A stretch of DNA of 64,000 bases, from contig NZ_JSFH01000009.1 in assembly GCF_000784835.1 (NCBI RefSeq), positions 248,001 to 312,000 of the forward strand. Direction: 5' to 3'. The DNA comes from Thermotoga sp. Mc24. GTDB lineage: Bacteria > Thermotogota > Thermotogae > Thermotogales > Thermotogaceae. Numbering within the stretch: position 1 is the first letter of the stretch; every line of letters starts with the position of its first letter. The translations under genes and the position numbers were made by a program. The notes under the pieces were generated by a model, which did not search any database, was not told the DNA's origin, and saw nothing but the letters and a program-made list of their open reading frames with translations. This document shows, piece after piece, positions 49,045-56,213 of the stretch.

Positions 49045-49634
49045 AGGTGATCGTGAACGGTGAGGAGATAGTCGTTGAAGGGGTCCAGACTTTGGGAGAA
49101 CTTCTCAATCGAGTGAGAGAAAACAAAGAGAATCTCGTTGTGAAAAGAATAGTTATAGACCAAGAAGAACAGCCTCTCTCCAGACTGGAAGACTTGAAGC
49201 AGATGGAAATAAACGAGGAAATGGAAATCGAACTGGAACTCTCTCCATTGAGGGATTTTCTCCTCGAAACAATTGAAGAGGTGCTCAGGTACATAGAACG
49301 GGTGAAACCTCTCCTTAGTAAGGTGGCAGACGCAGTTGTTGCTGGAACCACAGAGGGATACAGGAGTATAAACGATCTCGCCGAAGGACTGAACGCGATG
49401 GAGAACGTTCGTATGAACACCGTAAGAATCACCGGGATCAATTCGAAAGAACTCGGACTGAAAGTTGAAGAGGAGAACCTGGTTCGTATCCTCACAGACT
49501 TTGTGAACGCTCTTCAAAGTAAAGATCTGGTGAAAATAGCGGATCTTATAGATGGGGAGCTCAAGGACGTCTTTGGATACTATGAAGAGTTCTTCAGAAG
49601 AGTTGAAGAGTTGCTTCAGAAAGAACCGTCCTGA
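49041..49634 (+). CDS. Uncharacterised protein, possibly flagellum-related
   Basis: Not recognised. 197 residues, mostly helical and acidic. The N-terminal 65 residues look like a small beta-grasp domain (MKVIVNGEEIVVEGVQTLGE, ubiquitin/ThiS-like pattern without a GG tail). The rest is helical (LRDFLLETIEEVLRYIERVKP; VRILTDFVNALQSKDLVKIADLIDGEL). No signal peptide or membrane segment. ATG 49041 overlaps the Nudix stop, and fliS begins 12 bases after its end, which suggests but does not prove a link to flagellar assembly. Confidence 0.7.
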   Translation: MKVIVNGEEIVVEGVQTLGELLNRVRENKENLVVKRIVIDQEEQPLSRLEDLKQMEINEEMEIELELSPLRDFLLETIEEVLRYIERVKPLLSKVADAVVAGTTEGYRSINDLAEGLNAMENVRMNTVRITGINSKELGLKVEEENLVRILTDFVNALQSKDLVKIADLIDGELKDVFGYYEEFFRRVEELLQKEPS

Positions 49635-49645
49635 GAGGTGAAAAG

Positions 49646-50059
49646 ATGAAGGAAAACACCTATCTTGAAAAGATGGTGATGACCGCAAGTCCCGCTAAGC
49701 TCGTTCAGATGCTCTACGAGAAGGCGATAGAAGTTTTGAAAGAGGCCGAGAATTTGTTGGCCGATAAAAAATTCGTTGAGTTCAACGAGAAAGTGACGAG
49801 GGCACAGGACATCATCACCGAGCTCAACCTTTCCCTCGACATGGAAAAGGGTGGGACGATCGCACAGAACCTGAGAGCCCTTTACAACTACATGTTCCAG
49901 AGGCTTGTTGAGGGGAACGTGAAAAAAGATGTGGAAAAAATCAAGGAAGTTCGTGGAATGCTCGAAGAACTGCTCGAAGTTTGGAAAGAAGCCGTGAAGA
50001 AGGCGGGAAACGTGACTCCTCCCGAAAAAAAGCAAGGGGGGTTGAATCTCATGGGGTGA
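49646..50059 (+). CDS. fliS: Flagellar export chaperone FliS
   Basis: 137 residues, helical bundle. Family motifs are YLEKMVMTASPAKLVQMLYEKAI near the N-terminus and ISL-like region ELNLSLDMEKGGTIAQNLRALYNYM. It binds the C-terminus of flagellin and prevents premature polymerisation. ATG 49646 follows GAGAGGTG. Flagellin and fliD are not in the window. Confidence 0.92.
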   Translation: MKENTYLEKMVMTASPAKLVQMLYEKAIEVLKEAENLLADKKFVEFNEKVTRAQDIITELNLSLDMEKGGTIAQNLRALYNYMFQRLVEGNVKKDVEKIKEVRGMLEELLEVWKEAVKKAGNVTPPEKKQGGLNLMG

Positions 50060-50895
50060 CCATAAAGAAAGCGAGTGAAGTTTCTGTGATAGATCTTGTG
50101 AACCTCGTGAATGAGATTTTCAGGGATTATGCGGTACCCGTGAACTGGGATGTTTACAACTTCAACCTCGATGTGAGAGAAAATTCGATCTCTCTTGACG
50201 ATTCTTTCGTGTTTTTTGAAGATGGAGTTCCGGTGGGATTCATCCTCCTATGCATAAGGAAAGACAGAGGTAGAATAGACTCCATGGGAGTGATCAAACC
50301 GAAAAGAGGAACAGGCCTCGCAGATATGATCTTGAAGCATGCGCTGGAACATCTCATGTGGAAAGGTGTAAAGAGCGTTGTTCTCGAAGTTGTAGCGGAT
50401 GATCAAAGAGCGGTTCGATTTTACGAGAAGAATGGTTTCAAAAAGAAAAGGGAGCTCTACAGTTATTTCTTTGACAGGAGGATAGATGGAACGGGTACGG
50501 TGAAGTTCTTCGAAACGGACGAGAAAAGGATCCATATGTACGCCCTCAAGGCGAGAACGGATTTTAAAAGAAACCCGAACTGGCAAAGGGAGTGTACCAC
50601 TCTCCTTCTTGCGGATGGGCGATATCGAATGGAGAGAGCAAGCTGGAGAGAGGGAGAAGGGTACCTGGTCTGGGGTGAGACTTCCCAGAGTGTCTACATA
50701 GTGGACGCTTTTGCCCTGCGTGGAAGCATGGACGAGTTCATCAGAGAGTGTGTGGATCATATACAAAAAGAGAGCGGAAAAACTACTGTGACATGCACAG
50801 CAGTGCCCGAAGATGATCCTCTTTCTCGTTCATTCGAAATGAATGGCTTCCAGAGAGTTCTCGTACAGTACGAAATGGAGTTGAAATTGAGTTGA
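50056..50895 (+). CDS. GNAT-family N-acetyltransferase, two-domain
   Basis: 279 residues. The first GNAT domain (about 1-140) has the acetyl-CoA region MGVIKPKRGTGLADMILKHA and RAVRFYEKNGFKKKREL. The second half (about 165-279) repeats the fold weakly and ends DPLSRSFEMNGFQRVLVQYEM. GTG 50056 overlaps the fliS stop (GTGA); the ORF could extend upstream only through fliS. The acceptor substrate is unknown. Confidence 0.82.
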   Translation: MTIKKASEVSVIDLVNLVNEIFRDYAVPVNWDVYNFNLDVRENSISLDDSFVFFEDGVPVGFILLCIRKDRGRIDSMGVIKPKRGTGLADMILKHALEHLMWKGVKSVVLEVVADDQRAVRFYEKNGFKKKRELYSYFFDRRIDGTGTVKFFETDEKRIHMYALKARTDFKRNPNWQRECTTLLLADGRYRMERASWREGEGYLVWGETSQSVYIVDAFALRGSMDEFIRECVDHIQKESGKTTVTCTAVPEDDPLSRSFEMNGFQRVLVQYEMELKLS

Positions 50896-51569
50896 AAAAA
50901 GGAGTTCTATTCGATTTAGACGGGACGATTTTGGATTTTGAAAAGAGCGAAGATCAGGCTCTGAAAAGAACGTTCTTGAAGTACGGAATTCCTCTCACCG
51001 AGGAACAGGTGTTTTTGTACAGAGAAATAAACAGAAAGTGGTGGAGGTTACTCGCAGAAGGCAAGGTATCGAAAGACGTCGTTGTTATAGCCAGGTTCGA
51101 AGAATTTCTGAAAACGCTGGACCTTCCGCTGGATCTGGGAGAGGTTGCAAAAGATTACCTGGAGTTTCTCTCTGAAGAGGCCTATTTCCTTCTAGGTGCA
51201 GAAGAATTCCTCGAAAAGCTGAAGAAGAAAGATCTCCGAATGGCTGTTGTGACGAACGGAGTCAAATTCGTTCAGGAGAAAAGAAGCAGGAAACTGAGAC
51301 TCGATAGATTCTTCGATTTCGTTCTCACTTCCGAAGAAGCGGGAGTTGAAAAACCAGATCCTCGCATTTTCTGGATGGCACTCGAGAGAATGAAATTGAA
51401 AAAAGAAGAAGTCCTCTACGTGGGGGACGACCTCAACAGTGATCTCGAGGGTGCCAGGAGCACCGGAATAGATTTCGTACTCTTCTCACCTGAAGGTGAT
51501 TCCTCTGGAGATTTCCCGGTTGCAAGAAATTTCGAAGAACTGGGGAAGATCGTAGAAGAGTTTCTATGA
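50892..51569 (+). CDS. HAD-superfamily phosphatase
   Basis: 225 residues. HAD motif I LFDLDGTILD, helical cap (about 15-90), motif II VVTNG, motif III Lys in EKPDPRIFWMAL and motif IV YVGDDLNSDLEGA. It resembles YjjG-type 5'-nucleotidases. TTG 50892 overlaps the previous stop by 4 bases. It is the last gene of the smc-nudix-fliS run. Confidence 0.88.
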   Translation: MKKGVLFDLDGTILDFEKSEDQALKRTFLKYGIPLTEEQVFLYREINRKWWRLLAEGKVSKDVVVIARFEEFLKTLDLPLDLGEVAKDYLEFLSEEAYFLLGAEEFLEKLKKKDLRMAVVTNGVKFVQEKRSRKLRLDRFFDFVLTSEEAGVEKPDPRIFWMALERMKLKKEEVLYVGDDLNSDLEGARSTGIDFVLFSPEGDSSGDFPVARNFEELGKIVEEFL

Positions 51570-51587
51570 GATTCGTAAAGTAAAAAA

Positions 51588-51605
51588 CCCCGCCGGGTGG
51601 CGGGG
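51588..51605 (-). terminator. Terminator downstream of hcp
   Basis: CCCCGCC / GGCGGGG 7-bp stem with a 4-base loop. On the minus strand it is followed by TTTTTTA, so it terminates the hcp transcript. It may also end the plus-strand HAD operon. Confidence 0.8.
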
Positions 51606-51609
51606 AAAA

Positions 51610-51651
51610 TCATACCTTCAGTATTTCTTTTCATACCTTCAGTATTTCTTT
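51610..51651. repeat. 21-bp perfect tandem duplication at the hcp stop codon
   Basis: 51610-51630 and 51631-51651 are identical. On the minus strand each copy encodes KEILKV plus TGA, so the coding end and stop of hcp are duplicated head to tail without changing the protein. Confidence 0.95.
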
Positions 51652-52926
51652 TATGTCCTTTTCCGGTTCCGAGATCGTCTTCAATCCGAACTCTGCGGTG
51701 AGTACTTTCAGAATGTCCTCGTTCACCCACGCGGGAAGAACGGGTCCAACGTATATGTTCTTCAGACCGAGCGCGAGAAGTGTCCACAGGATCGCAACTG
51801 CCTTCTGTTCCATCCAGGTGAGAACGAGCGTGAGAGGAAGATCTGTGACTTCCACACCGAAAACTTTCGCGAGTGCTTGGGCGATTTCTATCGCCACGAT
51901 CGTGTCGTTACACTGTCCCACATCGATGAGTCTCGGAATGCCTTCTATGTCTCCAAGATCGAGGTCGTTTATCCTGAACTTCCCACATGCGAGTGTGATC
52001 ACAACGGTTTCCTTAGGGAGTTTCTGAACGAACTCTCTGTAGTACTCGTTCCTCTTGAACGGTACATCGCATCCTCCTACGACGAGGAAGTGTTTTATCT
52101 TCCCAGCCTCCACGAGTTCTTTTATTCTGTCTGCAAGAGAGACCACTGCGGACGTGGAAAATCCTGTTCTGAGTTTGTAACTTCCCGGCTTTTCTTCAAG
52201 ATCTGGCAAGCTCTTTGCCTTCTCTATCACCTCGGTGTAGTCGTATCCATCTATGTGTTTCACACCGGGGAGTCTTGCGATGCTTGTTGTGAACATCCTG
52301 TCTCTGTACGATTCAGAGGGAATCAAGACACAGTTTGAAGTTCCCAGGATGGCAACGGGGTACTCTGCGAACAGCTTTCTTTGATCGTACCAGGCTTTTC
52401 CTAAGTTCCCCACGAGATTCTTGTACTTTCTCAGACCGGGGTATCCGTGCGCTGGGAGCATCTCGGAGTGTGTGTAAACGTAGACGTTTGTTCCTTCGAC
52501 CTGTTTCAGGAGTTCTTCGAGGGCTTTCAGGTTGTGACCTGTCACGATGATTCCCTTTCCTTTCTTCGTTCCAGTTTCCACCTCGACAGGAGTGGGTTCT
52601 CCGTAAGTTTCGATGTGTGCCTTCTTCAGAAGCTGCATCGCTCTCAGATTCATTCGGCCCGCCTCGAGTGCGTACTCCACAAAGGACTGTGCGTCGAAAT
52701 TTACGTTGGTGAGAGTACTGTAGAGTGCTTCATCGAGGAAACCTGCGATCTCGGGATCATCGTAACCGAGTTCTCTCGCGTGGTAGTAGTAGGCGGAGAT
52801 CCCTTTTATGGCAAAGACGAGGTTGTCTTGGAGCCTTGCAACCGTCGGACTCTTTCCACAAACACCGTACTCTGTACAACCAGTACCATTCGCAGCCTGT
52901 GAACACTGATAACAGAACATCTGCAT
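51631..52926 (-). CDS. hcp: Hybrid cluster protein (hydroxylamine reductase)
   Basis: 431 residues, the short class without the extra N-terminal helical domain. N-terminal cluster cysteines [19 protein letters not shown]. Hybrid-cluster ligands are likely in [18 protein letters not shown] and DVGQCND. It reduces hydroxylamine or nitric oxide and protects against nitrosative or oxidative stress. ATG 52926 follows AGGAGGG. It diverges from a Crp/Fnr gene with a palindrome between them, the usual HcpR-type arrangement. Confidence 0.93.
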   Translation of the reverse strand: MQMFCYQCSQAANGTGCTEYGVCGKSPTVARLQDNLVFAIKGISAYYYHARELGYDDPEIAGFLDEALYSTLTNVNFDAQSFVEYALEAGRMNLRAMQLLKKAHIETYGEPTPVEVETGTKKGKGIIVTGHNLKALEELLKQVEGTNVYVYTHSEMLPAHGYPGLRKYKNLVGNLGKAWYDQRKLFAEYPVAILGTSNCVLIPSESYRDRMFTTSIARLPGVKHIDGYDYTEVIEKAKSLPDLEEKPGSYKLRTGFSTSAVVSLADRIKELVEAGKIKHFLVVGGCDVPFKRNEYYREFVQKLPKETVVITLACGKFRINDLDLGDIEGIPRLIDVGQCNDTIVAIEIAQALAKVFGVEVTDLPLTLVLTWMEQKAVAILWTLLALGLKNIYVGPVLPAWVNEDILKVLTAEFGLKTISEPEKDIKEILKV

Positions 52927-52990
52927 GCTTTTCCCTCCTTTTTCTGGGTTTTCCACCATGAAGTATAATTAGGTTGGGATAATCCTGTCT

Positions 52991-53004
52991 GTAACAATTG
53001 TTAC
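52991..53004. promoter_or_regulatory. Palindromic operator in the hcp / Crp-family intergenic region
   Basis: Perfect 14-base palindrome GTAACAATTGTTAC, the size and two-fold symmetry of a Crp/Fnr site. It lies 12 bases before the regulator ATG and 65 bases before hcp. A TATAAT (52964-52969) on the plus strand lies upstream of it, so binding would block the regulator transcript and could activate hcp. Confidence 0.65.
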
Positions 53005-53015
53005 GAGGTGAGAGA

Positions 53016-53621
53016 ATGGATCTGAAAAAACTGCTCCCATGTGGGAGAATAATCGTGTTCAAAAAAGGTGAAATCGTGAAATACCAGGATGAACCGATAG
53101 AAGACGTGCTTGTTCTCTTGGAAGGAACTTTGAAAACGGAACATGTCTCCGAAAACGGAAGAACCCTTGAGATCGATGAAATAAAACCCGTTCAGATCAT
53201 CGCATCTGGTTTCATCTTCTCCAGCGAACCTAGATTCCCGGTGAACGTGGTGGCAGGAGAGGATTCAAAGATCCTCTCAATACCAAAAGAGGTTTTTCTC
53301 GATCTTCTGATGAAAGACAAAGAGCTTCTTCTTTTCTTTTTGAAAGACGTATCGGAACACTTCAGGGTAGTTTCTGAGAAGCTCTTTTTCCTCACCATGA
53401 AGACGCTCAGAGAAAAAGTGTTGAACTTCCTGGTGCATCACATGAACGAAGAGAGAGAATTGATACTCCCTGTCACCTTAGAAGAGCTCTCCAGACTTTT
53501 TGGTTGTGCCAGACCGGCGCTTTCGAGGGTCTTTCAGGAACTGGAGAGGGAAGGATACATAGAGAAACATGGAAGAAGGATAAAGGTTCTCAAAGATCCT
53601 CTCGAACATGATAGAATCTAA
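53016..53621 (+). CDS. Crp/Fnr-family transcriptional regulator
   Basis: 201 residues. cNMP-binding-like beta barrel (about 10-120, ILVL...LEGTLKTEHVSENGRTLEID) and a C-terminal winged HTH (LPVTLEELSRLFGCARPALSRVFQELEREGYI). The Arg/Ser of the cAMP pocket is not evident, so another signal such as NO or redox is likely. There is only one cysteine near the start (LLPCGR), so no Fnr-type FeS cluster. ATG 53016 follows GAGGTG. The position opposite hcp suggests an HcpR role. Confidence 0.82.
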   Translation: MDLKKLLPCGRIIVFKKGEIVKYQDEPIEDVLVLLEGTLKTEHVSENGRTLEIDEIKPVQIIASGFIFSSEPRFPVNVVAGEDSKILSIPKEVFLDLLMKDKELLLFFLKDVSEHFRVVSEKLFFLTMKTLREKVLNFLVHHMNEERELILPVTLEELSRLFGCARPALSRVFQELEREGYIEKHGRRIKVLKDPLEHDRI

Positions 53622-53638
53622 ACAGAACAGGGAAGAGG

Positions 53639-54736
53639 GTGATAGGGATCAGGGGGATTGTTCTTTTCTTTCTGATTTTATCGATTTCGATTTTTTCTCA
53701 ACCCCTTCGGATAGCCCTCGATGAGGACTACGCACCATTTTCTTTTTACGATGAAAACGGAAATCTTATCGGGATCTCCGTCGATTTCTGGAAGCTCTTT
53801 TCAGAAAAAACCGGTGTAGAAGTTGAGCTCGTGCCTGTGAAGTGGTACAAGGCGCAGGAATTGTTGACTGAAGGAAAGGTTGACGCGATCGATCAGATCT
53901 TTAAAACCCTCGAGAGAGAAGAAAACCTTTCTTTTTCCAGACCTGTCTTCGTAATGAATTCCTGTGTATTCTTCAGAAAAGCCCTTCCCATAAGAGATTT
54001 TTCGGACCTGTCCTCTTACGTTGTCGGCGCTCTCAAGGGAGAAGGTGTTGTGGAAACTCTTCGCAAGAAAAATCCGGATGTGGAGTTCGAGTTCTTCGAC
54101 GATTATTCCTCCATTGTGAAGGCGTTGAAAGAGAGAAAGATATCGGTTTTCCTAGGTGATGATATAGTGGCAAGGTACTACCTTTCAAAGGGTGATCTCC
54201 TTTCTGAATTCCGAACTCTTCATCTTGAGACGAATTATCTCCATGTTGCTGTTTTGAAGGGTAACGAAAGTATCCTGTCGCTTATAAATTCTGGACTGAG
54301 CCGTATTTCCGAAAGAGAAAGAAATGAAATCATCAGAAACTATATACCGCTTGTCTTTGTGACACCTCCGTGGTTCTTGAGGGTAGTCTTTTATGGAATC
54401 GCAGCTTTCCTGGTAGTTTTTGGCATTGCCCTGACGTTCATCTATTTGTTGAGAAGAAAAGTTGAGGAAAGAACCCTTCAGCTGAAAGAGGCAAACGAAG
54501 AGTTGAAAGCCCAGAACGAAGAGATAGAAGCCCTCTATCAGGAGGTCTTTGCGAACCAGGAAGAACTCGAGAAGCTCTACGGTGAGATCAGAGAGCTCAA
54601 CGAGAGGTTCAGAGAATCGGTGAGGAGAATGGCCAAACTGGTTTTCATCGAAGACAAATCCAGGTTCTCTTTCGAAATGGGGCAAATCGTGAAATACCTT
54701 CTGAACGCAAAAAAAATTGAGAGTAATTCTCGATGA
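53639..54736 (+). CDS. Periplasmic-receptor half of an HD-GYP signalling protein (split at an A8 tract)
   Basis: 365 residues. Signal/anchor GIVLFFLILSISIFS, SBP_bac_3-type periplasmic domain (about 20-240, LRIALDEDYAPFSFYDENGN), membrane helix (about 248-270), then a coiled coil (EERTLQLKEANEELKAQNEEI) and the start of a GAF-like domain. The frame ends ...[10 protein letters not shown]. With one A removed from A8 at 54709-54716, it reads [13 protein letters not shown] and joins the HD-GYP ORF as one 618-residue receptor. GTG 53639 is preceded by AGGGAAGAG. Confidence 0.75.
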   Translation: MIGIRGIVLFFLILSISIFSQPLRIALDEDYAPFSFYDENGNLIGISVDFWKLFSEKTGVEVELVPVKWYKAQELLTEGKVDAIDQIFKTLEREENLSFSRPVFVMNSCVFFRKALPIRDFSDLSSYVVGALKGEGVVETLRKKNPDVEFEFFDDYSSIVKALKERKISVFLGDDIVARYYLSKGDLLSEFRTLHLETNYLHVAVLKGNESILSLINSGLSRISERERNEIIRNYIPLVFVTPPWFLRVVFYGIAAFLVVFGIALTFIYLLRRKVEERTLQLKEANEELKAQNEEIEALYQEVFANQEELEKLYGEIRELNERFRESVRRMAKLVFIEDKSRFSFEMGQIVKYLLNAKKIESNSR

Positions 54737-55496
54737 TCGTATACTTGAGAAAGTCGAAGGGACGGTATTTGAAATATCTCATTCAGGCGAAAAACACGGT
54801 TACATTGTGCTGGAAGACGACCTCAGCGAAGATGAAAAAGGAGTTCTCAAGTCGCTTCTAACCATCATTTCTGCCATATACACGTACAGAAAGTTGATAA
54901 GCAGAGAAAGGAAACTCTACAAAGACATTGTGAAAACTTGGGTGAAAGCACTGGAGTATTACGACTATTACACGAAAGGGCATTCAGAAGAGGTGGCCTA
55001 TTACGCTGTTGAGATCGGAAAGATGTTTGACTTGGGCGATGAAAAGCTGGAAAAACTCTACTGGGCAGGCCTTCTACACGACATTGGAAAGATCTACGTA
55101 CCCCAGGTTGTTTTGAACAAAACGAGCAAGCTTGATGAACATGAATTCGAACTGATAAAGATACATCCCGTCAAGGGATGCGAGCTGGTCAAGGAAATCG
55201 ACGGCTTTGAGGATATTGCAATCTGGATAAGGCATCACCACGAAAGATGGGACGGAAAAGGGTACCCGGACGGTCTCAAAGGCGAAGAAATACCCTTCGA
55301 AGCCCGTGTTCTGTGTGTGGCGGATTCCTACCAGGCGATGAGAAGCAATAGACCCTACAAGAGAGAAAAAAGTGTCGAAGAATCGATTCAAGAGCTGAGA
55401 AGAAATGCGGGGCGACAGTTCGATTCTGCTATCGTGGAGAAATTCATAGAGTTCTTGGAAGGGGGAGGAGACCTTGGAACTGGGCATCGGGGATAA
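54717..55496 (+). CDS. HD-GYP domain protein, probable c-di-GMP phosphodiesterase half
   Basis: 259 residues from TTG 54717, which lies inside the previous ORF. Residues 1-60 look like the second half of a GAF-like domain ([21 protein letters not shown]). The HD-GYP domain follows, with [27 protein letters not shown]...[21 protein letters not shown] and [12 protein letters not shown]. No Shine-Dalgarno precedes TTG 54717, so it is probably the back half of the receptor above. Degradation of c-di-GMP is inferred from the family. Confidence 0.8.
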   Translation: MRVILDDRILEKVEGTVFEISHSGEKHGYIVLEDDLSEDEKGVLKSLLTIISAIYTYRKLISRERKLYKDIVKTWVKALEYYDYYTKGHSEEVAYYAVEIGKMFDLGDEKLEKLYWAGLLHDIGKIYVPQVVLNKTSKLDEHEFELIKIHPVKGCELVKEIDGFEDIAIWIRHHHERWDGKGYPDGLKGEEIPFEARVLCVADSYQAMRSNRPYKREKSVEESIQELRRNAGRQFDSAIVEKFIEFLEGGGDLGTGHRG

Positions 55497-56187
55497 GAAA
55501 GCACTCGTTCTTGCGGCGAGCAGGGGTATTGGAAGAGCCGTGGCGAACGCTCTGAGTCAGGAAGGAGCGGAAGTTACCATCTGTGCGAGAAATGAAGAGC
55601 TTCTGAAAAGAAGTGGACACGGATACGTCGTCTGCGATCTCAGAAAGGATCTCAATCCGTTGTTCAAAAAGGTGAAAGAGGTGGACATTCTCGTTCTGAA
55701 CACAGGAGGGCCAAAGGCAGGGTTCTTCGATGAACTTATGGATGAGGATTTCAAAGAAGCGATCGACAGCCTCTTTTTGAACATGATCAAAATCGTGAGA
55801 AACTATCTTCCAGCGATGAAAAAGAAGGGCTGGGGAAGGATCGTGGCCATCACCTCTTTTTCCGTGGTCTCACCGATAGAGAATCTCTACACATCCAATT
55901 CCGCGAGGATGGCCCTCACTGGATTTCTAAAAACACTCTCTTTCGAAGTGGCACCGTACGGTATCACGGTGAACTGTGTGGCACCAGGCTGGACGGAGAC
56001 GGAGAGGGTGAAAGAACTTCTCGATGAGGGAAAGAGAAGGCAGGTGGAATCTCATATTCCCATGAAAAGAATGGCGAAACCTGAAGAGATAGCCAGTGTT
56101 GTGGTGTTCCTCTGTTCCGAAAAGGCCTCTTACTTAACAGGACAGACCATCGTCGTAGATGGCGGGCTTTCCAAATTTCCACTATAA
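55474..56187 (+). CDS. Short-chain dehydrogenase/reductase, atypical active site
   Basis: 237 residues. Rossmann motif [17 protein letters not shown] in place of NNAG, and the C-terminal [14 protein letters not shown]. Annotated in relatives as FabG-like. The classical Tyr-x3-Lys is absent: after SVVSPIENL comes YTSNSARMA, which aligns with the Ser-Asn-x-x-Arg variant of the family, so 3-oxoacyl-ACP reductase activity is uncertain. TTG 55474 follows GGAGGAG and overlaps the HD-GYP gene by 23 bases. Confidence 0.82.
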   Translation: MELGIGDKKALVLAASRGIGRAVANALSQEGAEVTICARNEELLKRSGHGYVVCDLRKDLNPLFKKVKEVDILVLNTGGPKAGFFDELMDEDFKEAIDSLFLNMIKIVRNYLPAMKKKGWGRIVAITSFSVVSPIENLYTSNSARMALTGFLKTLSFEVAPYGITVNCVAPGWTETERVKELLDEGKRRQVESHIPMKRMAKPEEIASVVVFLCSEKASYLTGQTIVVDGGLSKFPL

Positions 56188-56194
56188 GGAAAAT

Positions 56195-56212
56195 GAGGGG
56201 CAGAAGCCCCTC
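56195..56212. terminator. Convergent terminator between SDR and glycogen phosphorylase genes
   Basis: GAGGGGC / GCCCCTC 7-bp stem with AGAA loop between two convergent genes. On the minus strand it is followed by ATTTTCC, so it mainly serves the phosphorylase gene; the plus side lacks a U-run. Confidence 0.65.
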
Positions 56213-56213
56213 G

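Noticed and set aside
51416-51787. Minus-strand frame with repeated MKRNTEG motif
   Set aside because: The repeat is just the 21-bp duplication at the hcp stop read in another frame.
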